This document shows positions 36,640-44,837 of a stretch of 64,000 nt of DNA, piece after piece. Position 1 is the first letter of the stretch, and the number at the start of each line of letters is the position of its first letter. The stretch covers positions 4,154,001 through 4,218,000 of the forward strand of contig NZ_CP006704.1 of the NCBI RefSeq assembly GCF_000739375.1, written 5' to 3'. The notes below the pieces were generated by a model. It ran no database searches. It was not told where the DNA came from and was given only the letters and a program-made list of their open reading frames with translations. The stretch is from Comamonas testosteroni TK102 (GTDB taxonomy: Bacteria; Pseudomonadota; Gammaproteobacteria; Burkholderiales; Burkholderiaceae_C). The position numbers were made by a program, and so were the translations under genes.

Positions 36640-37521
36640 ATGCCGACCGAAAAACTTACCAGCCCCTCTCTCCCGCCCGAACGCCGTCGCCTGCTGCAAA
36701 GGATGGCGCAAACAGCGCTGTTTGCCGCCGCACCGGCCTGGGCAGCACGCAGCGCCAGCTCGGACAGCGCGCTCTGGCCTCAGGACAGCCGGGTTCCCGG
36801 CGGCGTCGCGCGCCTGTCGCTGGGCCCGGCTTCCGCACGTCCCCTGGTCACGGCCGCTGAGGCCGAGGTTCTGGTGGTGGGCGACATGATCGAGTGGACC
36901 GCACTCGTGGGCATACCGCTTGCAATCACACCGGGTGAGCAAAGCGTTGGCGTGAAGACCGATGGCCGTTTGCGCACCATGAGCTTTACGGTGCGCGACA
37001 AACAGTATGTGGAGCAACGCCTCAAGGTCTCACCCAAGACGGTGGATCTGTCTGCCGAAGACAATGCCCGCTACGAACGCGAGGCCGCCCACCTGAAGAC
37101 CGTGATGGCCACCTTCACCGAGCCGCCGCCTTCCGGCAGCCTGCACATGCGCGTACCGGTGCCGGGCCGCCGCTCCAGCAGCTTCGGCCTGCGCCGCGTC
37201 TTCAACGGCCAGTCACGCAATCCACACAGCGGCATGGACATTGCAGCCCCCACGGGCACGCCGGTGCGTGCACCGCTGCCCGGCAAGGTGATCGATGTGG
37301 GCGACTATTTCTTCAACGGCGGCACGGTCTGGCTGGACCATGGCGGTGGCCTGCTCACCATGTACTGCCACCTGAGCCAGGTGGATTGCAAACCGGGCGA
37401 CCAATTGCAGACAGGCGATGCCTTCTGCAAGGTCGGAGCCACCGGCCGCGTGACCGGTCCCCACCTGCACTGGAGCGTGATGCTGAACCGCGCCATGGTG
37501 GATCCGGCGCTGTTCATCTGA
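36640..37521 (+). CDS. M23-family metallopeptidase
   Basis: The 293-residue protein has an N-terminal signal with RRR (PERRRLLQRMAQTALFAAAPAWAA, Tat- or Sec-type), a middle domain, and a C-terminal LytM/M23 domain. Catalytic zinc ligands are intact: NPHSGMDIAAPTGTPV and GPHLHWSVM. This suggests an active periplasmic peptidoglycan endopeptidase, unlike NlpD in the same window. A bidirectional terminator follows the stop. Confidence 0.9.
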   Translation: MPTEKLTSPSLPPERRRLLQRMAQTALFAAAPAWAARSASSDSALWPQDSRVPGGVARLSLGPASARPLVTAAEAEVLVVGDMIEWTALVGIPLAITPGEQSVGVKTDGRLRTMSFTVRDKQYVEQRLKVSPKTVDLSAEDNARYEREAAHLKTVMATFTEPPPSGSLHMRVPVPGRRSSSFGLRRVFNGQSRNPHSGMDIAAPTGTPVRAPLPGKVIDVGDYFFNGGTVWLDHGGGLLTMYCHLSQVDCKPGDQLQTGDAFCKVGATGRVTGPHLHWSVMLNRAMVDPALFI

Positions 37522-37538
37522 ACGGATCTCGCCGACAA

Positions 37539-37563
37539 AAAAGCGGCTCCCGGAGCCGCTTTT
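37539..37563. terminator. Bidirectional terminator
   Basis: AAAAGCGGCTC and GAGCCGCTTTT flank a 3-base loop. It serves the M23 gene on the plus strand and can serve the convergent DUF2242 gene. Confidence 0.88.
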
Positions 37564-37570
37564 GACTATT

Positions 37571-37617
37571 TTGCTATCAAATCAGGACATAAAACGCTTA
37601 CCTACAAAGCGCTACAG
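37571..37617. repeat. Short dispersed palindromic element (copy 3)
   Basis: TTGCTATCAAATC, then AAAACGCTTACCTACA and AAGCGCTACAG. It carries the same GCTATC and GCGCT words as other gap repeats, and shares CTTACCTACA with 33520-33530. Confidence 0.55.
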
Positions 37618-37633
37618 ACCGATTTAATCGAAA

Positions 37634-38200
37634 CTATGGCGCATCCTGATCCTGCTTCAGATAGTTCTCCACCAGCTCGAAAAAACTGTCGTAGAAGCTG
37701 CGCTTGGAAATGGTCTCGCTGCCTACCTTGACCAGTGAATCGTTGCTGGAAGAAAACGGCAGCGAAAGCGACCCCAGAGCGCTTACGCCCACGCTGGCCG
37801 AGGTTGCGCTCTTCTTGAGCGAATAGCGATCCTGCAGCGCTGTCGCGAAACCCAGGCTGACCAGACCGTCGCTGGTCTGCGGCACGCAGACCACACGGAA
37901 ATTGATTTCCAGGTTGGTCTCTGTATTGGGCTGGAAGTTCTTGCGCCCTTCGATTAGCTCCTGCGTCCTGGCCGTGGCGATATAGCCCTGGCTCAGCAAG
38001 GCGCGGCGCGCAGCCTCGCAGGTCTGTGCCGGTGTCGCATCAAAGCCGCGGGAGAAGGTAGAACTGGAGTCGAAAGTCTCCTGCACCGGCATCTGCTGCG
38101 GTGCAGTGGCCGAGCAGGCGCCCAGCAGTCCCGCCAACATGCCAACAGCACCCAACCGCCCCCAATTCAGACCGAACAAAGCAACACCACCTAAGCGCAC
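37634..38200 (-). CDS. DUF2242 lipoprotein
   Basis: I start at the GTG at 38200, which has AAGGAG five bases upstream, giving 188 residues. The signal ends in LLGAC (Cys29), followed by CEAARRALLSQGYIATART and INFRVVCVPQ, the DUF2242 pattern. Function unknown, and outer- or inner-membrane attachment is inferred from the lipobox. It is convergent with the M23 gene and divergent from the META/DUF4377 gene. Confidence 0.85.
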   Translation of the reverse strand: MRLGGVALFGLNWGRLGAVGMLAGLLGACSATAPQQMPVQETFDSSSTFSRGFDATPAQTCEAARRALLSQGYIATARTQELIEGRKNFQPNTETNLEINFRVVCVPQTSDGLVSLGFATALQDRYSLKKSATSASVGVSALGSLSLPFSSSNDSLVKVGSETISKRSFYDSFFELVENYLKQDQDAP

Positions 38201-38520
38201 AGAAACTCCTTGATGCCCGGACCATATTCTCTTCAACAGCCCAAGCTTCGAAGCGTAGCAGCTTGGCAAAGGCTAATTTGACGAAGCGCTGTCTAGCCGT
38301 ACGGATTTTTGCGATCTTTACCGGGCTTTCATCCTTCTGGTTTTGCCACTCCCGTCAGCGAGCTGCATTTGTTGACACTCTGAGGCCATGGAACCTCCAA
38401 ACAATGACCAAGGTTGGGTTAAGGTCAGATACAACCCGCAGGGAACTGATATGGTCAGCCAGACTCTTTAAGTGCTGACACGGTTTGCCGTATTCCTCCA
38501 TTCCCCAAAAAGGAAACCCT
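38201..38520. other. Divergent intergenic region between two lipoprotein genes
   Basis: A stretch of 320 bases with both divergent gene starts at its ends. Promoters for both genes should be here, but I cannot assign a clear -35/-10 pair. No gene is supported. Confidence 0.6.
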
Positions 38521-39354
38521 ATGAAATTTCGCTGGACCTGGTGCCTTCCCCTTGTTGCTTCCATGACGCTCGCCGCCTGCGGTACGACAGGCGGCGGCGG
38601 TGCAGGCAAACCCGGCCCCTCCGGCCCTACAGGCCCCGCAGGTGATGCCACATCGCTGACCGCCTATCACTGGAAGCTGCAGCAGGCCTACACGCCTGCC
38701 GGCAATGAGGACCAGAGCTGGTTCCTGAGCTCCAGCCAGGCCCCCATCGAGCTGGACTTTGTGGACCAGCGCGTCGTCGTCAAGAATCTGTGCAACGTCA
38801 TCTCGTCGGCCTACAGCATCGAAGGCCAGCGCATCAATCTGCAACGCGGCATGAGCACCTTGCGTGCCTGCAACGACAACCAGCTGATGATGCTGGAGCA
38901 GCAGGTCGCGCGCATTCTGCCCACGGCCAAGCAGTGGAACGTGCAGCTCGGCGGCTCCGCCGCAGAGCAGCCTCGCCTGACGCTGCAGTTCATCGACGGC
39001 ACGCGCTGGCAGCTCAACGGCAAGCCCACCGCCCAGACCCAATACGGCAGCGCGCCCGAGCGCATCTTTCTGGAAGTGGCCCCCGAGCGCAAGGCCTGCA
39101 GCCATGGCGTGATCAAGGACTACCAATGCCTGCAGGTGCGTGAAATCCGCTATGGCGACAACGGCGTCAAGACCTATACCGGTCAGTGGGAAAACTTCTA
39201 CAGCGAGATCGAAGGCTACAAGCATGAAGCCGGCGTGAGCAATGTGCTGCGCATCAACCGCTTCAAGCGCCAGAACGTGCCCGCCGACGCATCGAGCTAT
39301 GTCTATGTGCTGGACATGGTGGTGTCTTCGGCCATCGCCGACAAGCGCAAATAA
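38521..39354 (+). CDS. META/DUF4377 lipoprotein with short collagen-like segment
   Basis: The 277-residue protein begins at ATG 38521 with AAGGA upstream. A lipobox ends at Cys20 (TLAAC). Then comes a Gly-rich linker with five Gly-X-Y triplets (GKPGPSGPTGPAGDA). The middle looks like a META domain (LCNVISSAYSIEGQRINL), and the C-terminal part matches DUF4377 (IFLEVAPERKACSHGV, KTYTGQWENFYSEIEGY). META/HslJ-type proteins are envelope stress-related. A terminator follows. Confidence 0.85.
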   Translation: MKFRWTWCLPLVASMTLAACGTTGGGGAGKPGPSGPTGPAGDATSLTAYHWKLQQAYTPAGNEDQSWFLSSSQAPIELDFVDQRVVVKNLCNVISSAYSIEGQRINLQRGMSTLRACNDNQLMMLEQQVARILPTAKQWNVQLGGSAAEQPRLTLQFIDGTRWQLNGKPTAQTQYGSAPERIFLEVAPERKACSHGVIKDYQCLQVREIRYGDNGVKTYTGQWENFYSEIEGYKHEAGVSNVLRINRFKRQNVPADASSYVYVLDMVVSSAIADKRK

Positions 39355-39372
39355 GCCAGAACTCTGGCACCG

Positions 39373-39400
39373 AAAAGCCGGCCATGGTGCCGGCTTTTTT
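39373..39400 (+). terminator. Rho-independent terminator of the META/DUF4377 gene
   Basis: AAGCCGGC and GCCGGCTT flank CATGGT, followed by TTTT. Confidence 0.93.
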
Positions 39401-39665
39401 GCATTCTCATGCGCCGATGTTTCACGCCCCACGCGCATCCATCACGGTTTGCTGCCGGATGCGATTTTCGTTTGGCCATAGCCACTTAGAGTGGCATTGC
39501 CTGAACGCAACCGCTCGGCAAGCACGATGGCAGGTTATGCCCAGCGACTGTGGAGCCGCCTGTGGACAAACCTCGGGAAAACGGGGCAAAGCCGCACCGG
39601 CGCTAGCTTGGGCCGCAGCGATCAAAAAATACGCAGCGTCCGGTGGTCCTTTGATGTTTCACGGA

Positions 39666-39692
39666 CAAAAAACCGACATCGTTCGGATGTCG
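39666..39692 (-). terminator. Rho-independent terminator of the MoaF-like gene
   Basis: On the minus strand CCGACATC and GATGTCGG flank a 5-base loop, followed by TTTTTT. Confidence 0.88.
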
Positions 39693-39775
39693 GCAAGAGA
39701 GGAAGACACTGACCTCTCACACACTCTTCGAGCTGAGCCCTGCCTGCGCTGCATGCCGGGCAGGAGCCGGCAGAT

Positions 39776-40123
39776 TCAACGCAGGCGGAAGCGGCCTTCG
39801 ACAAACATGGAGGAACGATGACCGGATTCGCACTGGTTGTCGGCATAGGACCAGAAGGCCTGCACCGTGCCTTTGGCCGAATCGATGACCTGGCTTACCG
39901 TGAAGCCGGTTTTCTCGATCCAGTTCAGAAAATGCAGATGGTCGCTGAGTTGCAGATAGCTGAGATTCTCGCAACCCTCGGAGATATGCCCCTGCGAGTC
40001 CACCACGCGCCAGCGCATCTGCCCGCTGGCGGTGTAGCGGACCTGGGCCTGACTGTCCGGGAATTCAATGACTGCTTCGCGGCCCAGAAGAGTTCCTGCG
40101 TATTGCATCGAAAGCATGGACAT
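39776..40123 (-). CDS. MoaF-like lipocalin-fold small protein
   Basis: The 115-residue protein starts at ATG 40123 with AAGGAG seven bases upstream. Its segments TASGQMRWRVVDSQG, YLQLSDHLHFLNWIEK and DSAKGTVQAFWSYAD resemble MoaF-type lipocalin-like domains. No signal peptide is visible. It is a monocistronic gene with its own terminator. Its function is unknown, and the family call is tentative. Confidence 0.65.
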   Translation of the reverse strand: MSMLSMQYAGTLLGREAVIEFPDSQAQVRYTASGQMRWRVVDSQGHISEGCENLSYLQLSDHLHFLNWIEKTGFTVSQVIDSAKGTVQAFWSYADNQCESGHRSSMFVEGRFRLR

Positions 40124-40467
40124 GATGTCACTCCTTGAGAGAAAGCTTCGCTATTCATAAAGCAAAACCGTTTGCGTGAAGCTATGATGACTCCGCGCCG
40201 TTTTTTTGCGTGTGGGAAAGTGACTCATGCCTTCGTCGGTAAACATTTTTTGACAAACAAGGCTTCTCTCCTGCACGGCTTGACGGCCAATCCGCAGCCT
40301 GATTGCCGGATACGAACTGCAGCAGGGGTGAATGCTCATGGCGGGCACAAGTTGTGCAGAAAACAAGGCGATCGCGCATACTCGGCCCTCTGACCTTTCT
40401 GGTCGCCGAGGCAGGAAGCCCGCCCAGGCCGTCCCCAGCCTCCCCGGCCGCATTCACGGATCTCACC
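40124..40467. other. Divergent intergenic region before the MFS gene
   Basis: These 344 bases separate the MoaF-like gene from the divergent MFS gene. Starts of the MFS frame within it are only TTG/GTG codons. I see no other feature. Confidence 0.55.
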
Positions 40468-41763
40468 TTGTCCAGCCCCGTCCCACCCTGCGTCCCCCAG
40501 GCCTCCACCGTTGCGCCCTTGCGCGACCCCGCTTTTGTCAATTTCGTGCTGGCACGCATGCTGGCCATGTTTGCCCAGCAGATGCAGGCCGTGGTGGTGG
40601 CCTGGCAGGTCTACGACATCACACGCGAGCCGCTGTCTCTGGCCTATGTGGGGCTGGCGCAGTTCCTGCCCATGGCGGGCCTGCTGATTCCCGCCGGTGA
40701 CCTCAGCGACCGCATGAGCCGCAAACGCCTGCTCGGCATCAGCTGGCTGGTGGCTGCGGTGTGCTCGGGACTGCTGTGGCTGCTGGCCGAGAGCGGAGCG
40801 CACGATGTGCACTGGATCTACGCCGTGCTGGTGCTGTTTGGCTGCAGCCGGGCGTTCAGCGGACCAGCGCTGCAAAGCCTGCTGCCGCAGATCGTCGCCC
40901 GCGAGCAGCTGGCCAAGGCCCTGGCCACCAACAGCATGCTGATGCGCATCTCGGCGATTGCCGCTCCCGTGCTGGGCGGCCTGCTCTATGCACTCGGTGG
41001 CGGCGTGCTGACCTATGCGGTCTGCGGCATCGCCCTGATTCTGGGCGCGGTCCTGCTGAGCCAGGTCCCCGTGCGCTTTGCCAGCCCCAGGATCGGCATC
41101 GACGGGCAAACCACCATGTGGCAGCGCTTTGCCGAAGGCCTGCATTTCATGCGCACCCGCCCCATCATTCTGGGCACCATCTCGCTTGATCTGTTTGCCG
41201 TGCTACTGGGCGGCGTGGTGGCATTACTGCCCGTCTATGCACACGAGGTGCTGCAGGTCGGCCCGCAAGGTCTGGGCCTGCTGCGCTCCTCGATGGCCGC
41301 GGGCGAGGTCTGCATGGGCCTGTGGCTGGCGTCTCGTCCCATCAACCGCCGCGTGGGCAAGGTGATGTTTGCGGCCGTGGCCGTGTTCGGACTGGCCAAT
41401 CTGGTGTTTGCGCTCTCGCACTGGTTTGTGCTGTCCATGCTGGCCCTGGCCGTGGCCGGTGCAGCCGATATGGTCAGCGTCTATATCCGAGGCGCACTGG
41501 TGCAGTTTTCCACGCCCGACCATATGCGCGGCCGCGTGAATGCGGTGAACATGCTGTTCATCGGCTCGTCCAACGAACTCGGCGAGTTCCGCGCGGGCAG
41601 CAGCGCCTCCTGGTTCGGCGCCGTTCCTGCCGCCATTCTGGGCAGTCTGTGCACGCTGGGCGTGGTGGGCGGCTGGATGACGCTGTTCAAGCCGCTGCGC
41701 GATGTGGACAGGCTAGAGGATGCCGCACGCGTGAGCGGTGTCGCCGGCCCCGCAGCCACTTGA
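40468..41763 (+). CDS. MFS transporter (MFS_3, EntS-like)
   Basis: The protein has about 12 transmembrane segments. It includes the MFS loop motif GDLSDRMSRKRLLG after helix 2 and FGCSRAFSGPALQSLLPQIV later, features of the EntS/MFS_3 exporter group. Substrate unknown. The start is uncertain: there is no ATG before the first helix, so I use the TTG at 40468, and TTG codons at 40303 or 40519 are possible. It ends at a bidirectional terminator. Confidence 0.85.
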   Translation: MSSPVPPCVPQASTVAPLRDPAFVNFVLARMLAMFAQQMQAVVVAWQVYDITREPLSLAYVGLAQFLPMAGLLIPAGDLSDRMSRKRLLGISWLVAAVCSGLLWLLAESGAHDVHWIYAVLVLFGCSRAFSGPALQSLLPQIVAREQLAKALATNSMLMRISAIAAPVLGGLLYALGGGVLTYAVCGIALILGAVLLSQVPVRFASPRIGIDGQTTMWQRFAEGLHFMRTRPIILGTISLDLFAVLLGGVVALLPVYAHEVLQVGPQGLGLLRSSMAAGEVCMGLWLASRPINRRVGKVMFAAVAVFGLANLVFALSHWFVLSMLALAVAGAADMVSVYIRGALVQFSTPDHMRGRVNAVNMLFIGSSNELGEFRAGSSASWFGAVPAAILGSLCTLGVVGGWMTLFKPLRDVDRLEDAARVSGVAGPAAT

Positions 41764-41815
41764 ACCAGACTGGCTGACGGCGATTCATTGATCGGCGTTG
41801 CAGCCTGTTCCCATC

Positions 41816-41849
41816 AAAAAAGCCTCGCCGATGTCGCGAGGCTTTTTTT
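41816..41849. terminator. Bidirectional terminator between MFS and ddh genes
   Basis: AGCCTCGC and GCGAGGCT flank CGATGTC, with AAAAAA before and TTTTTTT after. Confidence 0.93.
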
Positions 41850-41864
41850 CAGGGCTGCAGGGGT

Positions 41865-42860
41865 TTACAGCAGCTCGGCGCGCAGCTGGTCGGCGCTCTT
41901 GGGCGAGAGCAGACCGGGGGCCACGTCAAACACGGTCTTGCCGCCGTGCTGGCCGCTCTGGGCCATGCGGTGCACGGCACGGGCATAGGCCACCAGCACG
42001 CTGGAAGTGAACTCGGGGTTGCTGTCCAGCTGAAGACGGTATTCGATGACCTGCCTGTTCTCGGCACTGGTGTTGCCGCTGCGGATCACAAAGCCGCCAT
42101 GGGGCATGCGGGCATGGTCGCGGGCCAGTTCCTCCGCACTGATGAAGTGGACCGTGGTGTCGTACTGGTCGAAGTAGTGAGGCATTTCCACGATGGTCTT
42201 GCGCACGGCCTCGGCATCGGCCCCCTGCTTGAGCACCACATGGCATTCACGCTGGTGCTTTTCGCGGGTGGACAGTTCGGGGCGCACGCCGGAGCGCACC
42301 TTGTCGACCGCCTCCTGCACGGGGATGGTGTACTGCACGCCACCGGCCACGCCTTCCACGCGGCGGATGGCATCGGAATGGCCCTGGCTCAGGCCCTTGC
42401 CCCAGAAGGTGTAGGTGGCGCCGTCAGGCAGCAGGGCTTCGCCGAGCACACGGTTGATGGAGAACATGCCCGGGTCCCAGCCGGCCGAGATCAGGGCCGT
42501 GCACTGTCCGCCCCGGGCAGCCTTGTCCACATTGGCAAAGTGCTCGGGGATGCGGGCATGGGTGTCAAAGCTGTCGACCAGATTGAAATGGGCTGCCAGC
42601 TCGGGCGCCTGCGTGGGCAGATCGTCCTTGGAGCCGCCGCAGAGAATCAGCACGTCGACCTGGCCTTTGTGCGACAGCAAGGCGTCCATGGAGTGCACGG
42701 ACGTGCCTGCATCCAGGGGCTTGAGTCCGGAAGGGTCGCGTCGGGTGTAAATCCCCTTGAGCTGCATATCGGGGTTCCTGGCGACAGCAGCTTCCACGCC
42801 GCGGCCCAGATTGCCGTAACCGACGATAGCAACGCGGATAGGGGATGGGGTCGATGCCAT
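41865..42860 (-). CDS. ddh: meso-diaminopimelate D-dehydrogenase
   Basis: Ddh makes meso-diaminopimelate from tetrahydrodipicolinate in one NADPH-dependent step. The protein aligns by eye with Corynebacterium Ddh: IRVAIVGYGNLGRGVE, STGWDPGMFSINRV-type ISAGWDPGMFSINRVLGEAL, TFWGKGLSQGHSDAIRRVEG, and MPHGGFVIRSG. I start at ATG 42860 (MASTPSPIRV), giving 331 residues. The enzyme is sporadic in Gram-negative bacteria and runs in parallel to the succinylase route. Confidence 0.93.
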   Translation of the reverse strand: MASTPSPIRVAIVGYGNLGRGVEAAVARNPDMQLKGIYTRRDPSGLKPLDAGTSVHSMDALLSHKGQVDVLILCGGSKDDLPTQAPELAAHFNLVDSFDTHARIPEHFANVDKAARGGQCTALISAGWDPGMFSINRVLGEALLPDGATYTFWGKGLSQGHSDAIRRVEGVAGGVQYTIPVQEAVDKVRSGVRPELSTREKHQRECHVVLKQGADAEAVRKTIVEMPHYFDQYDTTVHFISAEELARDHARMPHGGFVIRSGNTSAENRQVIEYRLQLDSNPEFTSSVLVAYARAVHRMAQSGQHGGKTVFDVAPGLLSPKSADQLRAELL

Positions 42861-42941
42861 GACGAGCAGTTCCTTCAAAGAAAACAAAGCTTCCATTATT
42901 GCCCTGCGATGCACCAATCTGGGGCAACAACTCCGGCACTC

Positions 42942-43841
42942 TCAGTCCGATGTGTGTGAACGCCCACGCCATGAATGCAGCAGGCCGTCGAGGATCAGCA
43001 GGCCCACGGCGGCAAAGATCAGCGCGTAGCTGGTCTGCTGCTGCGGCTCCATGCTCTCGCCCAGCAGCCAGGCCACCACGACCAGCAGGACGGGTTCCAC
43101 ATAGGACAGCAGTCCGAACAGACCCAGCGGCAGCCAGCGACTGGCAATCATGTACAGCGCCAGCGCCACGGCGCTGACCATGCCCAGCAAGGGCAGCAGG
43201 GCCCATAGCATCGGATGGCCCGCCACCAGCGGCCAGCTGCCGGGCGCACGCAACGTGAAGCCGACGGCCACCGGCACCAGCAGGGCCATGTCGATCCAAT
43301 GACCGGCCAAGGTATCGGTCTGCAGCCAGCGACGCAGCGAGAAATACACCGTGTAACCCAGCGCCACCACCCAGGTCTCCCAGGACATGCCGCCCGCCTG
43401 CCAGAACTCGTGTGCCACGCCCGCAGCCGCCACCAGCGTGGCAAGGCCCTGGCCGGGCGTCAGGCGCTCGGCAAACAGCAAGCGCCCGGCCACGACCATC
43501 ACCAGCGGCAGCAGGAAATAGCCCAGCGACACCGGCAGCGCACGCCCGTTCATGGGTGCCCACATGAAAATCCAGAGCTGCACGCCCAGCAGCGCCGAGC
43601 TCAGCACCAGCAGCAGTCCAAAGCGGGGCTGGGCCAGGGCTCGCGCCAGCAAGGCGCGTACCGCCGCCACCTCCTTGAGAGCGAACAGCAGGGCCGTGGT
43701 GAAGGGCAGCGTCACCAGCACGCGCCAGCCAAAGATCTGCTCGCCATCGAGCGGGGCGAGAAAAGGCGAGAGGTAATACAGCGAAGCGAACAGCACGGAC
43801 GCGAGTACCGAAACCACCACGCCCTTGAACATCACAGACAC
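42942..43841 (-). CDS. rarD: RarD/EamA-family permease
   Basis: The 299-residue protein has about ten transmembrane helices arranged as two EamA units. The start MFKGVVVSVLASVLFASLYYL and QIFGWRVLVTLPF are RarD-like. The start is a GTG at 43841 with GGAGG nine bases upstream; the ATG at 43832 is too far from it. The substrate of RarD is unknown; chloramphenicol-sensitivity links come from Pseudomonas. Confidence 0.85.
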   Translation of the reverse strand: MSVMFKGVVVSVLASVLFASLYYLSPFLAPLDGEQIFGWRVLVTLPFTTALLFALKEVAAVRALLARALAQPRFGLLLVLSSALLGVQLWIFMWAPMNGRALPVSLGYFLLPLVMVVAGRLLFAERLTPGQGLATLVAAAGVAHEFWQAGGMSWETWVVALGYTVYFSLRRWLQTDTLAGHWIDMALLVPVAVGFTLRAPGSWPLVAGHPMLWALLPLLGMVSAVALALYMIASRWLPLGLFGLLSYVEPVLLVVVAWLLGESMEPQQQTSYALIFAAVGLLILDGLLHSWRGRSHTSD

Positions 43842-44032
43842 AAGATCAAGCCTCCAATTGGCTGCCAGCCCTGATCCGTCATGCGCTGGCAGCAGTCCCC
43901 AAAAATGGGCCGGCGTCGAGCGGCCCGCACCGATTCTCGGCCAAGGCGCGGCCTGCCTTCAGGCAGACCCTCGTCAGCAAAGCTTTGCGCTGTGCGCTAG
44001 AGTGCGGCTCGCCCTGTACTGCTGCCCTCTTC

Positions 44033-44785
44033 ATGCCCGACGCCGCCCACAATCCCTTTTTGCATATCCTCTGGCAGGACGAGCATCTGGTCGCGGTCTA
44101 CAAACCCGCCGGCTGGCTGGTGCACCGCACAGGGCTGGATGCGCACGAGACCCGCTTTGTCATGCAGACGCTGCGTGACCAGCTGGGCCGCCATGTCTGG
44201 CCCGTGCACCGGCTGGACAAGGGCACTTGCGGCGTGCTGCTCATGGCGCTGAACAAGGAAGCGGCCCAGGCCCTGGCGGCCCGCTTTGCAGCCCATGAAA
44301 CCCGCAAGGAATATCGGGCCCTGGTGCGCGGCTGGCTGCCCGAAGTGGTGGAAGTCGATCATCCCCTCAAGCCCGACGATGCGCCCGAGGATGCTCCTGT
44401 GCAGGAGGCGCACACGCGCCTGCGCTGTCTGGCACGCCTGTCCTGGCCCGAAAGCTGGGACGGCCGGCACCCCGAGACCCGCATCAGTCTGGTCGAGGCC
44501 CTGCCCACCACGGGCCGCCGACACCAGATCCGCCGCCACCTCAAGCATGTGGCCCACCCCATCATCGGCGACGCCACCCACGGCAAGGGTCCGCTGAACC
44601 GCTGGTGGGCCGAACGCCTGGGTCAGCAGCGGCTGTGGCTGCATGCCAGGGCACTGGAGATCGCCCACCCTGTGAGCGGCCAGCTCCTGCGCTTCGAGGC
44701 CGACTGGTCCGCCCTGCCCCAGGTACAGGAAGCGCAGGACTGGCAAAAGCTGCTGGCCCTGCCGGGCTGGCAGCCAAGGCCATAA
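44033..44785 (+). CDS. TruC-like tRNA/rRNA pseudouridine synthase
   Basis: The 250-residue protein has the RluA-superfamily catalytic signature VHRLDKGTCGVLLMAL, with Cys in the place usually taken by Ser (HRLDxxTSG), and the C-terminal TTGRRHQIRRHLKHVAHPIIGD. It lacks an S4 domain, and its C-terminal TH.KGP.NR.W pattern points to TruC (tRNA U65). The ATG at 44033 is chosen as first codon of the conserved N-terminus. Confidence 0.88.
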   Translation: MPDAAHNPFLHILWQDEHLVAVYKPAGWLVHRTGLDAHETRFVMQTLRDQLGRHVWPVHRLDKGTCGVLLMALNKEAAQALAARFAAHETRKEYRALVRGWLPEVVEVDHPLKPDDAPEDAPVQEAHTRLRCLARLSWPESWDGRHPETRISLVEALPTTGRRHQIRRHLKHVAHPIIGDATHGKGPLNRWWAERLGQQRLWLHARALEIAHPVSGQLLRFEADWSALPQVQEAQDWQKLLALPGWQPRP

Positions 44786-44833
44786 AAATAGCTTTCAGCC
44801 CTTATATATCAATCACTGACAGCTATTATTTTT
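44784..44833. repeat. Short dispersed palindromic element / weak bidirectional terminator (copy 4)
   Basis: AATAGCT and AGCTATT flank 27 bases, with AAAA before and ATTTTT after. It lies between convergent truC-like and DHH genes. It may act as their shared terminator. Confidence 0.5.
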
Positions 44834-44837
44834 GCAA

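Larger units (their letters stand above)
39355..39775. other. Intergenic region between convergent genes
   Basis: It holds a plus-strand terminator at its left and a minus-strand terminator at 39666. The roughly 260 bases between them show no gene I can support. Confidence 0.7.
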
